Source of the DNA: Sanderia malayensis
Taxonomy: Eukaryota > Cnidaria > Scyphozoa > Semaeostomeae > Pelagiidae
Length of the DNA stretch: 64,000 bases
NCBI GenBank assembly: GCA_013076295.1
Contig: RQOL01000718.1
Location: 4,934,081-4,998,080 of the forward strand
Reading direction: 5' to 3'
Part shown: positions 1 through 11,158 of the stretch, piece by piece
Layout: each line of letters opens with the position of its first letter
Numbering within the stretch: the first letter of the stretch is position 1
Notes under the pieces: generated by a model
What the model saw: the letters and a program-made list of their open reading frames with translations, nothing else
Database searches by the model: none
What the model was told of the DNA's origin: nothing
Translations under genes and position numbers: made by a program

Positions 1-232
1 GCCCATCAAGTAAACAAAGCTTAATCTGGTTGGCGTGCTTCACGCGGTGCATTCCCTCCCGCTCATGCCCATACATACCTATATACATATATACATACTT
101 ACATACATACATAGATACATAAATACATACATACATAAATACATACCTACATACATACATACATACATACATACATACATACATACCTATATACATACCT
201 ACATACCTACATACATATAAACATACAGGTGT
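1..232. repeat. (CATA)n microsatellite with a dispersed-repeat flank
   Basis: A CATA/TACA tetranucleotide run fills about 68-230. The 70 bases before it (AAGCTTAATCTGGTTGG core, ending GCTCATGCCC) recur directly at about 265-330 without a microsatellite, and in inverted orientation at 27440-27520 where they again abut a TATG run. The microsatellite is therefore part of a dispersed repeat family rather than an isolated slippage event. The open frame through it has no coding meaning. Confidence 0.9.
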
Positions 233-244
233 CTTTGCGCACGT

Positions 245-490
245 TTGGTCGCTCGCCACAGCCCGTCAAGTAAAAAAAGCTTAATCTGGTTGGCATAGTT
301 TGTGCGCTGCATTCGCTGACGCTCATGCCTCTTTCAACCCCACTTACATTGGGTTAGCTCGCTGCGCTCGCCTGTCTATCTGTTATCAAGAAATATTGAC
401 TGATAGGGCGCATTTCGTGCGCTGCATTCGCTGATGCTCATGCCTCTTTCAACCCCACTTACATTGGGTTAGCTCACTGCACTCGCCTGA
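245..490. repeat. Second copy of the dispersed repeat, with an internal direct duplication
   Basis: A block reading GCGCTGCATTCGCTGA then GCTCATGCCTCTTTCAACCC and continuing to GCTCGCCT occurs twice, starting near 304 and 418, a period of about 115 bp. The spacer contains TATCAAGAAATATTGACTGA, and a close relative of that spacer appears again near 22015. It looks like a tandemly duplicated end of a non-autonomous element; no termini could be fixed. Confidence 0.7.
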
Positions 491-2697
491 CTAATGTAAA
501 TTGCAACTGTGGGTAGGTTAGCAGAACAATGGACTTAAATTTTACTAATGCACATATGGCATAACAGATGAGCACTAATTTTGTGCAAGTATTGCAGCTG
601 CATGCCAAGGATAAAAGTAATACATTGTTATTTTACCAGTGTCCCATATAAGTGTGTTATAATTAGGCAATAACCTGACACAAAAACTGATTAAATTGCA
701 ATGTGATAGAAACTTACATTAACAGAATTCTCCTTCCATGAGTTTTTCAAGGTTTCCATTGACTTTTCATGCATAGTGTAGTAAATGTTTGCTTCGGTCA
801 TTTTACATTTGCATGGTGTGAATAGCAAGTATTAGTGACATTGACAGCTTCGGTTAAGCACTTCAGTATTTGTTTCACAAAGAATCATACAGGAAAAAAA
901 GGAAGAATTAATAATCAATGAAATGACCATATCATAGTTACAGGATAATAGGACAACATGATAGTTGTGCAGCCATAATGATCAATAGCCCTTGCGGATT
1001 ACATGGAAAAGGATATTTAAAATGCAAGATAAGTGAAAATTATCTTTCCACTGGTCTATGAATACTTCATCCATCATCAATATTGAAGATAAAAATAGTT
1101 TCATAGGAATGTCAATATATTTTGCTTGTCACACATGAAGGCAATGAACAGTAAGGAATCCATCAATTGGTAAATACTTCAAGAATCATTTTAAATCCAA
1201 GCTAGCAATCGCAGGCACATGCAGTGAAGGTACCAAACATTTATTTTGTTAGCAAGTAAACTATAAAGGTATAAAATAACTAATGTAAATTCTGGATTGC
1301 ATTGCAATCAGTGAAGTTAGAATGGCCTAACCCAAATTAAGCTGGTTTAACAACTTGATGAAATTTAATGGGGAATGAGTTAAAAATAAGATCTCTATTA
1401 CCTGTAACATACATTGAAAATGTCCCCTGTAAATTTGGAAATATTTTACCAACTTTACGTTGTCCTGTGTGATGATCATTTTGTGATGCCGAAGCCAAGC
1501 TGTTTCAAAATTCTTATTTTAAAAGTTAGCGGGGGCTATTGATGGAAAAGAGGACCAAAATTTTTTCAATGCAACATAACGACCTCGTTTCAATGGGGGA
1601 TAAAGTGTTATTATTTGCAAAGAAGAACTGCAGAAATGTATCTCATTAAGAACGGACATTGATGAAGCTCAGGAAATTTGAACAGAGAGTACATTAATCC
1701 TACATTGTTTTGGTATATAATATACATACTAGTACATAAACGGTAATAAAGTAAGTATCATTGACGATGGCTTCCATTATGTGCTACACACAACTATAAA
1801 AAACTTTTAAAACATGAGCTTTAACATGCATGAATAAAAATGCAGACAAACTTCTAATGTCCATTTGACGTTCATCTTTTATATCTCAATAGTGAACATC
1901 AATGAGAGATAATTGGTTCCATCTGTAGATTGTATTGATGTCTTCATTCATCATGTGGAGTGTTCGGCGATATTGACAGCTTTGTTCAATATAAAATTCA
2001 CACGCACGTGGCACGGAGCAACAATACCGATGTCTGTTCTCTCGATGCTTCGTGCGTTCTCACCATTAAGTTTGGTCATAGTAAAAGAAAAAGATTGCCG
2101 GTTTCACTAGTTTAAAGCTCGAACACCAACTTCAAGGGGTAACCTTTGTTCGAGGTTTCCTTTTTCATGAAAACTGCAATTTAAATTTGGGATATTACAA
2201 AATAAGGGGTCAGCTATATTGTTATAATAAATAAGGACCTGAGAGGAGGGTAATCCAATGCTAATTCTTGTTAAAAACAACTATGGTTAATGGAGAGATT
2301 GCAGTTTTCACAGAGAAAAGGAAAGCCATACTCCCATAGGCAATATCGGAGAGCATGGCAAAGCATATCTCTTCTGATACAGGTGCTACCGAGGACCCAG
2401 ATCGTGTTGTTGCTGTTGGCGAACACCCCCGGACACTGGAGTGTTGTGAAAGTGTTCGGATCGTTCTTGGCGGATCTTATTGACTGGAGTGGCCTGGCAA
2501 ACCAGCAATGTTCAAAGCTTTTAACAGCTTTGCTTTCTGAGTGTTGTGCTGATATCACAACAGGGAACATCACACTGTAGTGCAATGCCGATCCGCTAAA
2601 ACCACAATCTGAGCCCCGTAATTTGTGTATGTGCATTTTGGTAGACTGACACACTCTGTGAGCAACACAATTTATGCTCAAAGGTTTGTGAAGACCT
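491..2697. other. No gene recognised
   Basis: AT-rich sequence with no convincing coding exon on either strand. The short open frames at 1913-2110 (+) and 2290-2580 (+) have no recognisable motif. The part from about 2270 to 2697 lies just 3' of the Helitron helicase stop and may be the 3' tail of that element. I could not identify the terminal hairpin and CTRR end that would fix its boundary. Confidence 0.6.
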
Positions 2698-4584
2698 TTA
2701 CAGGACTTCTTGGAAGACAAGGTTTTTTGTCTTCCTGTGTGTTTCCTCTGGGAGGAATACTTTGAGCCCGTCAAATGATGTTACTCTTGACATGGCCACA
2801 TATAACTGACCATGTGTGAACACGGGCTCAGGTAAATACAAACCAACATGCCTCAGAGATTGTCCCTGTGCCTTGTTCATAGTAAGGCAGTATGCTAGTC
2901 TGACTGGAAATTGCTGTCGTTTGATGTTCAACGGCATCTCAGTGTCTTGTGTTGACATTGCTATTCTGGGAATCATGACCTGCTGGCCTCTGTGTTCCTT
3001 GGTGATGATCTCTGCTGTGATCATGCTACATCGGAGATGGCGTACAATGAGTCTTGTGCCGTTGCAAAGACCTTTCTTTGGATTTAGATTCCTCAGAAGA
3101 ATGATTGTTGCACCAACCTTAAATAAGGAATGTTCGATATTACGATGCGTATCATGGAAGGACCATTATTAATATTTAAAATAAGTGTAGAATTAATGTA
3201 TAATTAGTACATATAGAAAAATTGTACCTTGAGTCTAAGTCGATGTAATGGCATTCCGTTAGGAGTTAGATTGTTGAGAAACTCAATTGGATATGCCGCC
3301 TCCTCATCTGGATCCTCTGTTATCACACTGTCTGTGCTGTAGTATGTTCTGTCAGGAGTTTGTAGTCTTTCCAGAATGATGCCATTGATTTGATGTGAGA
3401 AGTCATTCTTTGGGGTAAGACAACAACGTTCTGACATGGTTACAGGATCCAGCATGAGACGCGACTGTGGTGTATTAGGCTGGGGATATATGAAGTTGAG
3501 CATTTCCTCTTGCGAAGATGTGCATATTTGATGTGGCAAAGTGATATTGTCAAGTGCATCATGTGGTTCTTGTTTGTTACCGAGTCTTAGGAGCCATTCT
3601 GAGAATTCTCTGTAAGATTCATCTTGAACAGCTCTCATGTTTGTGTGCAGGCGATGTTGTTGAAACTGTGCCCACAAATCACTGATTTGATATGATTTAA
3701 GACTCTCTGATACGATTTTCTCTCTTCTTGCTTTGGGAACAACAGGTAAGACCTGTCTGAAATCGCCACCAAGTAACATGAATTTGCCACCAAATGGCTT
3801 GTCAACTCGTGTGATATCCTGAAGCAGTCTGTCAACTGCTTGTAATGCCAATGCCTGTATCATTGAAGCTTCATCCCATATGAACAGGGTTGTTTCACGC
3901 AACACTTGTGCTCTTCGGCTCTGTCTCTTGACATTGCATGTTGATTCCAGCTTCAATGGTATTGGAATTTGGAATTGTGAATGCGATGTTCTGCCATTAA
4001 TAAGCAGTGTTGCTGCAATTCCTGACCAAGCCATACACTGAACTTTATGTCCAGATGCATGAAGATTACGAACCAATGTGTTGTAGAGAAATGTTTTCCC
4101 TGTGCCGGCTGGTCCGTCGAGAAAGTGACAGTTCTGCTCTGATTGCGCTTCAATTGCTTGAATAATGGCTGTGTAAACAACTCGTTGTTCTGGATTCAAT
4201 GCAGCGCGCATTTCTTCTCCTTGCTCTCTTTCATGTTCAACGTCCATGTGATCTTCCTCTGAAAACATAAACAATAGTTTATTTGGTAGAAATAGAATTA
4301 TATATTATTGGCTAAATTATTACAGTGAATATCATCATGGTAACTTGTAAATCACCTTGTTCTGGGATGACAAAATCGGCCGGTAGCTGAGGAAGGTGAT
4401 CGTAATTCGTGATGGATAAACCATGAACCTTCAAATTGTTGTCAATATCATGTAGACATTGATACATGTGTCTGTCTTGGAAGGTTATGTCTGGATTGTT
4501 GAGTTGATCACGTCTGACAAAGTCTTCACTCATTGCTTCTTTGAAGGCGTTGAAGAGAGTTCTGATGTCTGATGGCCTCAACAA
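2698..4584 (-). CDS. Helitron Pif1-type helicase, C-terminal part (three exons)
   Basis: Helicase part of a Helitron RepHel protein, which unwinds DNA during rolling-circle transposition. Exons on the minus strand are 4356-4584, 3228-4258 and 2698-3117. Introns 4259-4355 and 3118-3227 have GT/AG ends and splice in frame (CAAG|AGGAAG and CTCAAG|GTTGGT). Visible motifs: Walker A GPAGTGKT, Walker [17 protein letters not shown], then [12 protein letters not shown], the late motif [13 protein letters not shown] and the closing [13 protein letters not shown]. The frame ends at VFQEVL and a stop, a usual Helitron helicase C-terminus. The Rep nuclease and first helicase exons are absent: upstream (above 4584) the frame soon meets a stop and BEL sequence begins at about 4.8 kb. 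So this is a 5'-truncated copy or its remaining exons are elsewhere. Within the three exons I see no frameshift. Confidence 0.85.
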
Positions 4585-4796
4585 TTAGCTGCTATTTATG
4601 TTGAGGCAACAGTCCCATTGGGAGAACTAAAAGGTGTTTAACAATGCTTAAATAATAAACATGCGTAAATAATAAACAAACAAAGCGTTTATAATTCAGT
4701 TCAATAAACCAATTGTTATCCAAATTCAACTTAAACTTTGCACAATACATCCGGCCCCAAACGTTTATTCCAAGAAGAAACAGTTTCCTTCATCCT
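4585..4796. other. Junction between Helitron and BEL remnants
   Basis: About 210 bases lie between the Helitron helicase exon and the stop codon of the BEL integrase frame. This is where the BEL 3' UTR or LTR should lie, but I cannot recognise an LTR end or a matching 5' copy, so the retroelement is probably truncated here. Confidence 0.4.
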
Positions 4797-5760
4797 TTAA
4801 TCAGTGCAAAGTTCGTCATCAGCAGGGTTTTCTTCACTGCCCTCCAACAAGCAAAGCTTATCAACTGGACGTACTAACTCAGATTGAGATGTTTTGACTT
4901 TTGCCGATCTCACAAGACCATCTCTTCCAATATGCACATCAACCACTCTGCCCAATCTCCAAGCTCCTCTTGGCAGTTGTTTTTCCACAATGAGAACGAT
5001 GTCATTTTCTCTCAGGTTTCTTTTTGGTGTTAGCCATTTCTGACGCTGTTGAAGTGTTGGAAGATATTCTTTTACCCATCTTTTCCAGAAGAGATCAGCC
5101 AAATACTGGATCTGTTTCCATCGTTTCTTGGAGTAGCTGTCTTTATTTGAGAATATTCCGGGCGGGTAACAATCGTTCGATTTTAACATCAACAAATGAT
5201 TGGGAGTCAATGCATTTGGATCTCTTGCGTCATCTGACACTCTGGTTAAAGACCTTCCGTTTAATATTGACTCTATTTCACACAAAAGTGTATGTAAGCC
5301 TTCGTCATCCAAGATTTCTTCCCTCAATACCATATTCATGGCACGCCTGATTGTACGGATTAAGCGCTCCCATACTCCTCCCATGTGTGAGGCTGATGGT
5401 GGATTGAAATACCAGCTTACTTCTTGTTGAAGGAGAAAATCGTGAACTTTCTGCTGATTCCATTGACGAATCGAATGCTTCAGCTCATTTTCAGCACTTG
5501 TAAAATTGGTTCCATTATCTGATTTTATTTCACTTGGTTTACCACGGCGTGCTATGAATCTTCTCAATGCATTGACGAAAGAATCAGTATCCAAACTGTG
5601 TGCCACCTCAATGTGAACTGCACGAGTGACGAGACAGGTAAATATTACACCATACCTTTTGACTCGGCTGCGGCCAAATTTCACATGAAACGGTCCAAAG
5701 TAATCAACGCCAACATGTGTGAATGGTGCACCTGGAACCTGGAACTATTCTACTTTGCGG
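4797..5760 (-). pseudogene. BEL/Pao integrase core and C-terminal domain
   Basis: Integrase catalytic core that would join retroelement cDNA to the host genome. The first Asp sits in VDYFGPF just upstream of the nominal start, the second in IKSDNGTNF, and the Glu region is [17 protein letters not shown], so the D,D,E triad appears intact. The C-terminal part ([20 protein letters not shown] and on) is the domain that follows integrase in BEL/Pao proteins (DUF5641-type). Only the 7-bp duplication separates it from the preceding frame. It ends with a stop at 4797. Confidence 0.85.
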
Positions 5761-6999
5761 TAAATCTGCCATCTTTTGTTGCATGGGCTGTTGGAGGTGT
5801 CTTTTGCATTTGAAGCATTGACTAGCAATTCGACGCACTGAAGCTCTGGCATTAACGACCCAATACCTTTCTCTAACCAGTGACAATACATGCTCTTTCC
5901 CGAGATGACCAGACAGATCGTGATAGTATCTGATTATCAAGTCCACCACGTGGTTCCGTTTCGGCAGTATGACGGGGTATTTCATGTTGCTTTCCTCCGT
6001 AGGCAAATGTTTCAGTCGACCACTGACACAGAGAAGGCCATTGATGATTACAGGGTCCAGGTTGAGGAGACTGCTTTGCTTCTTTAACTGCTTCTTTCCT
6101 GAGGTTAAGGCATCAATCTCTTCTTTGTAGGAGTTTCTTTGAATCCATAAAATAACCGCATGTTCTGCATTCTTCAGCTCTTCTATAGTCAACTTTTCTC
6201 TGGGAAGTGGCTTTGGATTGTCTGTTGATGACTTTGACTTCAGAATAAGCCAACTCTTGAACCTCAATATCCACGAGACAACTCTTTTTAGTCTGGTCCA
6301 GGACGAGAACTTTGAGAAAATCACTTCGTTCATATCACAAGACTTTTCGATTGCTGCAACACTGTGTGATTGTAGACTCTTCTTTATTTCCGCATCATCA
6401 TCGTCAACTTCGAGATTTTCTGTGTGCTCAGTTGGCCATGCTTCCTTACTTTGCCATAAGAACGCTGGTCCCTTGATCCACCTTGAGTCACCAACAAGAT
6501 CATTTGCAGAAACACCTCTTGATGCGTCATCAGCTGGGTTCATTTTCGTCTGTACATAATTCCACTGAGATGCATCTGATCCATCTTTTATCACAGCAAT
6601 GCGGTTGGCAACGAAAGTCTGAAAACCTTTGCTCTCATTATTGATGTACTTGATAACGGCTGTACTATCTGTCCAAAATACAGATTTGTCCACACAAATT
6701 TCCAACTCCCTCTTTAACATCCGGTCTAGTTTGGCTGCTACTGTAGCGGTAGAGAGCTCGAGCCTGGGTATTGTCATGGGCTTTAACGGTGCCAATCTAG
6801 ATTTACCAATAGCAAAGGAGCAATTTATTTTCCCTTCACGGCTGATTGTCCTCACATACGATACTGCACCATATCCATTCTCTGAGGCATCACAGAAATG
6901 ATGTAGCTCCACTCTATTGACTTCACCAAAATTCTCTGGCTGAAAACATCTTGGAACTGCCAGCTTCACAAGGTTTGGCAACTCTTTGATCCAGCTGTT
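5704..6999 (-). pseudogene. BEL/Pao RNase H and integrase zinc-binding region
   Basis: Continues the RT frame after the TGA at 7000-7002. It contains the RNase H-like segment (HHFCDASENGYGAVSYVR, and later VFWTDSTAVIKYI), then the integrase H2C2 zinc-binding region (RYYHDLSGHLGKEHVLSLVR then ASQCFKCKR). It runs out of frame after SRIVPGS because GTTCCAG is duplicated at about 5733-5746. Beyond that the coding continues in the next frame as [14 protein letters not shown]. Confidence 0.85.
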
Positions 7000-9690
7000 T
7001 CAACGGTTGATAGCAGTTTGAGGTATTTCATCGTCCCAACCAAGCTTTTCACGACATAACTCTTGCAGGATGATCTTGGCCGTCAATACGAACGGTGCTA
7101 CTATGCCAAGCGGGTCATATATTGAAGATACAAAGCTGAGAATTCCTCTTTTTGTCACTTCTCCTGCCGGGATATTCACGTCGTACTGAAAACTGTCATT
7201 GGAAACATTCCACTGAACTCCCAACACTCTGTTCACAGGTAAGAGGTCCTTTTCTACGTCAATCTTCTTCAGCTCCTTTGAATGGTCTTCCTTGGGGATT
7301 GCATCAATTACGTCTCTTTTATTGCTGATCCATTTAGTCAGATTAAATCCACCGAGGGACAAAAGGCTTTTCAGGTCATTGTAGATACTAACTGCTTCCT
7401 TGCTGTTCTTTACCGACTTTAATAGATCGTCAACATAGAAGTTTCTCTTCACGGTAGAAATCACGCTATCTTTAAAGTGAGCCTTGTGGTCTTCCACTGT
7501 CTTCTGAAGAGCAAACGTGGCGCAGCTTGGGGACCAGATGCCACCAAAGAGGTGAACCAGCATCTGTCTTTCCTCTGGGTCCTTTGATAAGTCGCCATTG
7601 GGAAACCATAGGAACCGCAGTGCACTGACATCGTCCTCTTTTACCCACACCTGGTGGAACATGGCTTCAACATCCGCGATTAAGGCAACGTTTTCTTGGC
7701 GAAATCTCAGAAAAACACCAACTAATGAATTCGTAAGATCAGGGCCTTGCATTACATGCTCATTCAGCGATTTACCTTGAAACTTGGCAGCACAATCAAA
7801 CACCACACGTGTTTTCTCTGGCGTTTTCGGGTTTATGATGCTATGATGAGGCAGGTACCATACTTTTCCGTTATTCTCGCGAAGCTTTTCTTCAGGAACT
7901 GTCCGTGAGTAACCCTTGACTTGCAAATCTTCTATAAACTCTGTATACTTCACTTGAAGGTCTTTATTCTTCAACAATTTTCTTTTCAAATAGGTCAGCC
8001 GACTTTCTGCTAGACTGCGGTTGTTGGGAAGGCAAGGTTGTGGATTCTTCCAGGGAATTGCCAACACGTAATGTCCGTTTTTCAGCTTTGCTGATTCTTC
8101 AAAAACCTTGAGTGCTTTCTTATCATTTGCTGACATCAGCTTTCTATCGTCAGAAATGCAATCGTCAAATTCATGATTGAAATATTTCTTTAATTGCTCA
8201 CTCAGGAAGTCAGTCGGTTGATTCGTGCTTATCATACCACAGTGTGCAGCTGCGACTTCTGTCTGTCCGAGGGGTCCGTTGAGCGTCCAACCAAACTTGG
8301 TTCTAACTGCAAATGGTCCTCCGGGCTCTCCTCTTCGTATTTCTTCAGGCTGCAGAGCTTCGGGCACGTCGACACCAATCAAGAGATCAACTGTACAATC
8401 TTCAAGTCTTGTTGGGAGCACGAGATCACTGAGATACGTCCATGAAGCGACATCCGTTTGACTTGCAACTGCATCCTTTGAGACGTTCAACTTCTTCACA
8501 ACAAAGGCTTGTGGCACATCAATCGATACTGTCTTGTTGAGGTCCATTATCTTTAGGCTGGCAACTGCACTGTCGCAATTCTCCATAACGTTACTGATAG
8601 TGGCTACTGAAATCTGACACTTTCTTGCTGCAATGCCAAGTTTCGCCAAAAGATCTTCCGAGCAAAATGATGCAGTCGAGCCATTGTCCAAAAGAGCGTA
8701 TGTAACGACTTCACCGGTATTCTCTGGACATCTGACCTTCACTGGAATGATCGACAAACTCTTGCGTCCACATCCGGCCCCGGTTTCACTCAATGTTCCA
8801 ACAAACTGCCTTTGATCATCACCTGGTCTTGTAGGAAGGCTGGATGACTGATTTACATTGGTCTTCGCAAGTTGCTGATTTCTCTTCATCTCGAAAGTCA
8901 CAATCGCTTCATGCAGTGATGACAGATGCTTTCTTTTCAGGTTACAACCTTGAATGGTACATGATTTCTTCTTCTTACACCCAGCAGAGAAATGGGATGA
9001 GGATAGACAATTATCGCATAGCTTTTTCAGCCGAACAAAGTTAAGTTTCTCGTTACCTGTTTTCTTCTTGAACAGCTCACAGTCTTCCAGTTTGTGATCT
9101 GCTTCGCAGAGATAGCATTTGAAGCGCATATTTCCATTCGGCTTTGAAACAGCACTGCTAGTTGCGTCTTTCGTCTGGACACTATATGTCATGTTCCGCT
9201 GGCTTGTATTTCGATTTCCTGCTGATTGCAACGATTTCTTATTCCTGGTTCCACCGTCTTTACTTCCTCCGTCCAATATCCCGCCAAACACAGGGTCATT
9301 CTTCTCTATGGCCACTTTTCTAACTGGTCTGCGCACATCTTCAATGTTTGGCTCTCTACAATCTTCTCGAATATCTTGCACCTTCGACTGCCATCTCCCT
9401 CTGATGTACCCTGGGCATCTTTCCAATATTCTCACCAGCTTGTCCTCGTTGTTTACTTGATTAAGCCTGCCAGTTGCTCTCAGAGTTATTTCACAGTTTT
9501 GAAGATCGTCTGCTAGATCCATCAATGCTTCTCTATCATTCGGTCTGATTGGTGGGCCATCAGAAACCTTATTGATCCAAGAATTCGACACCTTGTACTT
9601 GTTACCGAATCTCTCTTCTAGGAGTCGTTTAGCTTCTTTGTATCCTTCTTCTTCGTTTAGGAGAATACACCTCTCGATGACCTTCCTTGC
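7000..9690 (-). pseudogene. BEL/Pao gag, protease and reverse transcriptase
   Basis: The frame is open from the LINE junction at 9690 (reading [20 protein letters not shown]) to a TGA at 7000-7002, so the Gag N-terminus is missing. Gag carries two zinc-knuckle-like clusters ([13 protein letters not shown] and [14 protein letters not shown]). An aspartic protease motif follows ([13 protein letters not shown]), then RT with the polymerase box [10 protein letters not shown]. The TGA that ends this frame is followed in the same frame by NSWIKELPNLVKLAVPRCF, normal BEL RNase H-proximal sequence, so the stop is a nonsense mutation (probably from TGG). No Met start should be assigned; the true start lay upstream of the LINE. 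Confidence 0.85.
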
Positions 9691-11058
9691 TTTTTTTTTT
9701 TTTTTTTTTTTTATATCAATATAAAATTTAAAAATATTGAATACTGAAATTTTACTGTGACTTTTGTAGCAAGAAAAGACACATGGTCACCGAGTCCCTA
9801 CTACCAAAGCCACTTACAATGTTCTAATTAACAGTGAATTAATCTTAAAGTAACAAAAAAAAGAAAAAAAAAAAAAAAACGTAGAAGCAATACCTAAGAA
9901 AAAGGGGGCATGCTGCTGTTTTCCAAGATTTTCAATTGAACCGTCCAGAAGTTTTAATGAAAGATATAGTTGCTTCTAGAATGATTCTATTGATAAAAGT
10001 ACTATTATTTGGCTTCCCATACAATAACAAATTACAAAGATCACTTGAGTTCATGTTGGCAACATCATATCCGACATCTGAGACTTGACCAAGGAGATCA
10101 TGTCGCTGGGTTGTAAACTGGGGGCAGTGCAGGAGGTAGTGTTCATTATCTTCATTTGCTGAACCACATATACAGATTGGACTCAAACAGTCAAAGTTGT
10201 GTCGAAATCTATGTTCATTCAAAGGGCTGAAATTAACTCTTAACCTTGTCAGTAGCTTGATACCTACGTTATCATGGATGTTATAGACTGGGTTTTTCCC
10301 TGGTCTAATAATTCGCATCAAATTATTCTTGAAAATAGAGAGAGAACGAGACTCTTGTATACATCTATCTAAAAGGTTCCACTCAAATATAGCGTTATGA
10401 AAATAAGAGTTTGAAAAACGCGTCGTTCTTCCTACGTTTTGTTCATAACAACGCTGATTTCTTAAATTATACTCAATCACGCGCGGTGCAGGTATTTGGT
10501 TAAAAAGGTAATCAGGAGATTTAGTTGTTATTAAGGAGTAAAAGTGGCATAATCTACGATACCACCTTCGATCATAAAGTGTTTCCCATCCCAGCTCTTC
10601 ATATAGTCTTTGCCTATTTGTGCCCTTCCATGCACCAGAAACAACTAAGGCTGCTTTGTATTGAGTTTGCTCTAATTGTTGCGTAAAATTCAGGCGCATA
10701 TCAGGGTCGTATTTATGATAAATGATATCTCCATAGTCTAAGTGAGGTCTTACATAAAGCTTATAGGTTTGATCAAGTACCTCCCTAGATACATATTTAG
10801 AAAGGTATTTCAACAAACCGATTCCTCTTCGTGCTTTCAAAATTGCCTCTCGAATATGACCTTTAAAATCTAGCCTTGAATCAAGAACAACTCCAAGATG
10901 CTTATGCTCCGATTTTGGTATTATGACTTCACCATCCAAACAAATATTTGGATGGATTGGTTTATTCCTTTTACATGAAAATAAAACCTCTTCGGTCTTG
11001 TCCGCATTAAATTGCATTTTCCATTGCCATGCCCACAAGCTAATTTTTGCCAAATCCG
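9691..11058 (-). mobile_element. LINE (non-LTR retrotransposon) 3' part inserted in BEL gag
   Basis: The open frame at 9932-11053 (373 aa) is the end of a LINE reverse transcriptase: FNADKTEEVLFS, KHLGVVLDSRLDFKGH, then a long thumb/connection region and a C-terminal cluster CICGSANEDNEHYLLHC of the kind seen in Jockey/CR1-like elements. About 240 bases of 3' UTR follow, ending in an A22 tail (T run 9691-9712 on the plus strand) directly against BEL gag sequence. That orientation shows the LINE inserted into the BEL element. The 5' side enters the N gap, so the endonuclease, RT core and target-site duplication cannot be seen. Confidence 0.8.
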
Positions 11059-11158
11059 NNNNNNNNNNNNNNNNNNNNNNNNNNNNNNNNNNNNNNNNNN
11101 NNNNNNNNNNNNNNNNNNNNNNNNNNNNNNNNNNNNNNNNNNNNNNNNNNNNNNNNNN
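11059..11158. other. Assembly gap, 100 N
   Basis: Exactly 100 N, the conventional size for a gap of unknown length. It separates LINE sequence from the third exon of the minus-strand gene at 11159-15613, so the true distance and any sequence between them are unknown. Confidence 0.99.

Larger units (their letters stand above)
4797..9690 (-). mobile_element. BEL/Pao LTR-retrotransposon body (gag-pol), broken
   Basis: Continuous minus-strand gag, protease, RT, RNase H and integrase homology in BEL/Pao order, about 4.9 kb. No LTR pair is visible. The 5' side ends inside gag at the poly(A) tail of a LINE (T run 9691-9712 on the plus strand). The 3' side meets Helitron sequence at about 4.6 kb. 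Two lesions interrupt pol: an in-frame TGA at 7000-7002, and a 7-bp tandem duplication (GTTCCAG twice) at about 5733-5746 that shifts frame. It is a dead copy. Confidence 0.85.

Noticed and set aside
35..220. Tyr/His-rich 61-aa open frame
   Set aside because: Translation of the CATA microsatellite; no gene.
2271..2774. 167-aa minus-strand open frame overlapping the Helitron helicase end
   Set aside because: It is a different frame over the helicase C-terminus, whose AMSR and VFQEVL motifs define the real frame.
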